Of a stretch of DNA of 6,173 nt, positions 5,588 to 6,173 are shown piece after piece (position 1 is the stretch's first letter; each line of letters begins with the position of its first letter). Source of the DNA: an uncultured cyanobacterium (GTDB taxonomy: Bacteria > Cyanobacteriota > Cyanobacteriia > Phormidesmidales > Phormidesmidaceae). Position numbers and translations under genes: made by a program. The stretch covers positions 1-6,173 of the forward strand of contig CALHGI010000132.1 of NCBI GenBank assembly GCA_938029995.1, read 5' to 3'. Below the pieces are notes generated by a model that searched no databases, had not been told where the DNA came from, and saw only the letters and a list, made by a program, of their open reading frames with translations.

Positions 5588-6173
5588 TTAAAAGTCGATG
5601 GGAGCCGTGATGGATTGGGCATCACCTTCTACCACCGCAGCGGGGGCTAAAGCCGTCGGGACATGGGTCTGGATAGCATTCACTATCAAAACCAGGGACC
5701 CTAACATCACGGCAGAATAAATATCCCCCCCCCAGCTTTCGTGGAGCCAGTGAAAGGCTTCTGACATACCATTGCCATGGAAGAAGGTCAAAATGGTATT
5801 GCGTAAAATATTGCCAACCACACTGACTAAAATAATGCCGATAAAAAATACACCCGTGCGTAATTTGGATCGGTATATGGCTGTCCAATAGGCCAAAACT
5901 AAGCCCATATAGAGGCTAGTAAATAGCATTTTTAAGCCAGCACAGTGGGGGGCAACTTCCACTAGCTGCTCGTTCATAGTCAGATAAATTTGGTTGACCT
6001 CAACGTCATAACCCAGACCATGCAAAATGGTGCCTGCAACCGTGGCAATAAAGCGCTGTAGAGGCAATATGTATGGCTCCACTAGGTAAGGCAGCTGGGT
6101 AGGTGTGGAAAAGATAATCAACACCAAGGGAAACAGCATCAATTTGAGCCCTCCTGGTCCTTTCAAGCACAGC
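5588..6173 (-). CDS. crtB: Cyanoexosortase (probably B type), N-terminus beyond window edge
   Basis: The frame is open to the window edge, so about the last 194 residues are present; exosortases are usually near 280-300. A TTG at 6166 lies mid-protein and is not the start. Exosortases are multi-pass inner-membrane enzymes, thought to be cysteine transpeptidases, that recognise and cut C-terminal PEP-CTERM sorting signals. The catalytic triad is visible: Cys in EVAPHCAGLK (codon 5942-5944), Arg in GNILRNTIL (5801-5803) and His in WLHESWGGD (5741-5743). Several hydrophobic helices surround these. The segments LPYLVEPYILPLQRFIA and APHCAGLKMLFTSLY fit cyanoexosortase B as I recall it. The symbol follows exosortase naming and is not phytoene synthase, which shares it. 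The partner gene follows 45 nt downstream, and polysaccharide export genes lie beyond. The catalytic region contains a G9 tract. Confidence 0.88.
   Translation of the reverse strand, partial: LCLKGPGGLKLMLFPLVLIIFSTPTQLPYLVEPYILPLQRFIATVAGTILHGLGYDVEVNQIYLTMNEQLVEVAPHCAGLKMLFTSLYMGLVLAYWTAIYRSKLRTGVFFIGIILVSVVGNILRNTILTFFHGNGMSEAFHWLHESWGGDIYSAVMLGSLVLIVNAIQTHVPTALAPAAVVEGDAQSITAPIDF
5725..5733 (-). repeat. G9 homopolymer inside the exosortase gene
   Basis: Nine consecutive G on the coding strand encode W-G-G-D three codons after the catalytic His. A one-base slip would frameshift and remove the last ~45 residues, including the final hydrophobic helix. It is also a likely site of sequencing error, but the frame is intact as given. 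Confidence 0.9.

Noticed and set aside
6164..6166. TTG as the exosortase start codon
   Set aside because: The frame continues upstream to the window edge and about 90 family residues would be missing, so the true start is outside the window.

Overview
The window looks like cyanobacterial chromosome. Three things point that way: a Ycf54 protein (chlorophyll biosynthesis, found in oxygenic phototrophs), a cyanobacterial-type exosortase followed by its usual partner protein, and a HIP1 octamer (GCGATCGC) at 7-14. I cannot name the genus.

Every gene I can support lies on the minus strand, so transcription runs from high to low coordinates. The order is: cyanoexosortase, 5' end cut by the window edge (5588-6173); cyanoexosortase-associated membrane protein (4844-5542); Wza-like outer-membrane polysaccharide export protein (3208-4677); Wzc-like polysaccharide co-polymerase/ATPase (834-3044); a possible 41-residue small ORF with a very good ribosome binding site (607-732); ycf54 (258-584); and a secreted protein of unknown function whose 3' end is cut by the window edge (1-162).

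The first four genes form an envelope/exopolysaccharide module. The exosortase and its partner process PEP-CTERM-type surface proteins in the inner membrane. The Wzc-like protein controls polysaccharide chain assembly from the inner membrane. The Wza-like protein forms the outer-membrane exit. Exosortases often sit beside exopolysaccharide genes, which supports a joint role at the cell surface, but no PEP-CTERM substrate is visible here. ycf54 and the secreted protein look like an unrelated unit placed downstream.

Gaps between genes are all under 300 bases but are structured. A hairpin after the exosortase-associated gene may be a weak terminator. The AT-rich leader of the Wza-like gene carries a 12-of-13 inverted repeat enclosing a perfect 13-bp palindrome, reaching almost to the start codon. 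A stem-loop lies 15 nt after the Wza-like stop. An extended -10 promoter candidate precedes ycf54. The most interesting leads are that leader structure, the small ORF ahead of ycf54, G8/G9 tracts inside the Wza-like and exosortase genes, a Wzc-like protein with several altered kinase hallmarks, and a 48-residue insertion in the Wza-like protein. I see no RNA genes, insertion sequences, CRISPR arrays or prophage genes.
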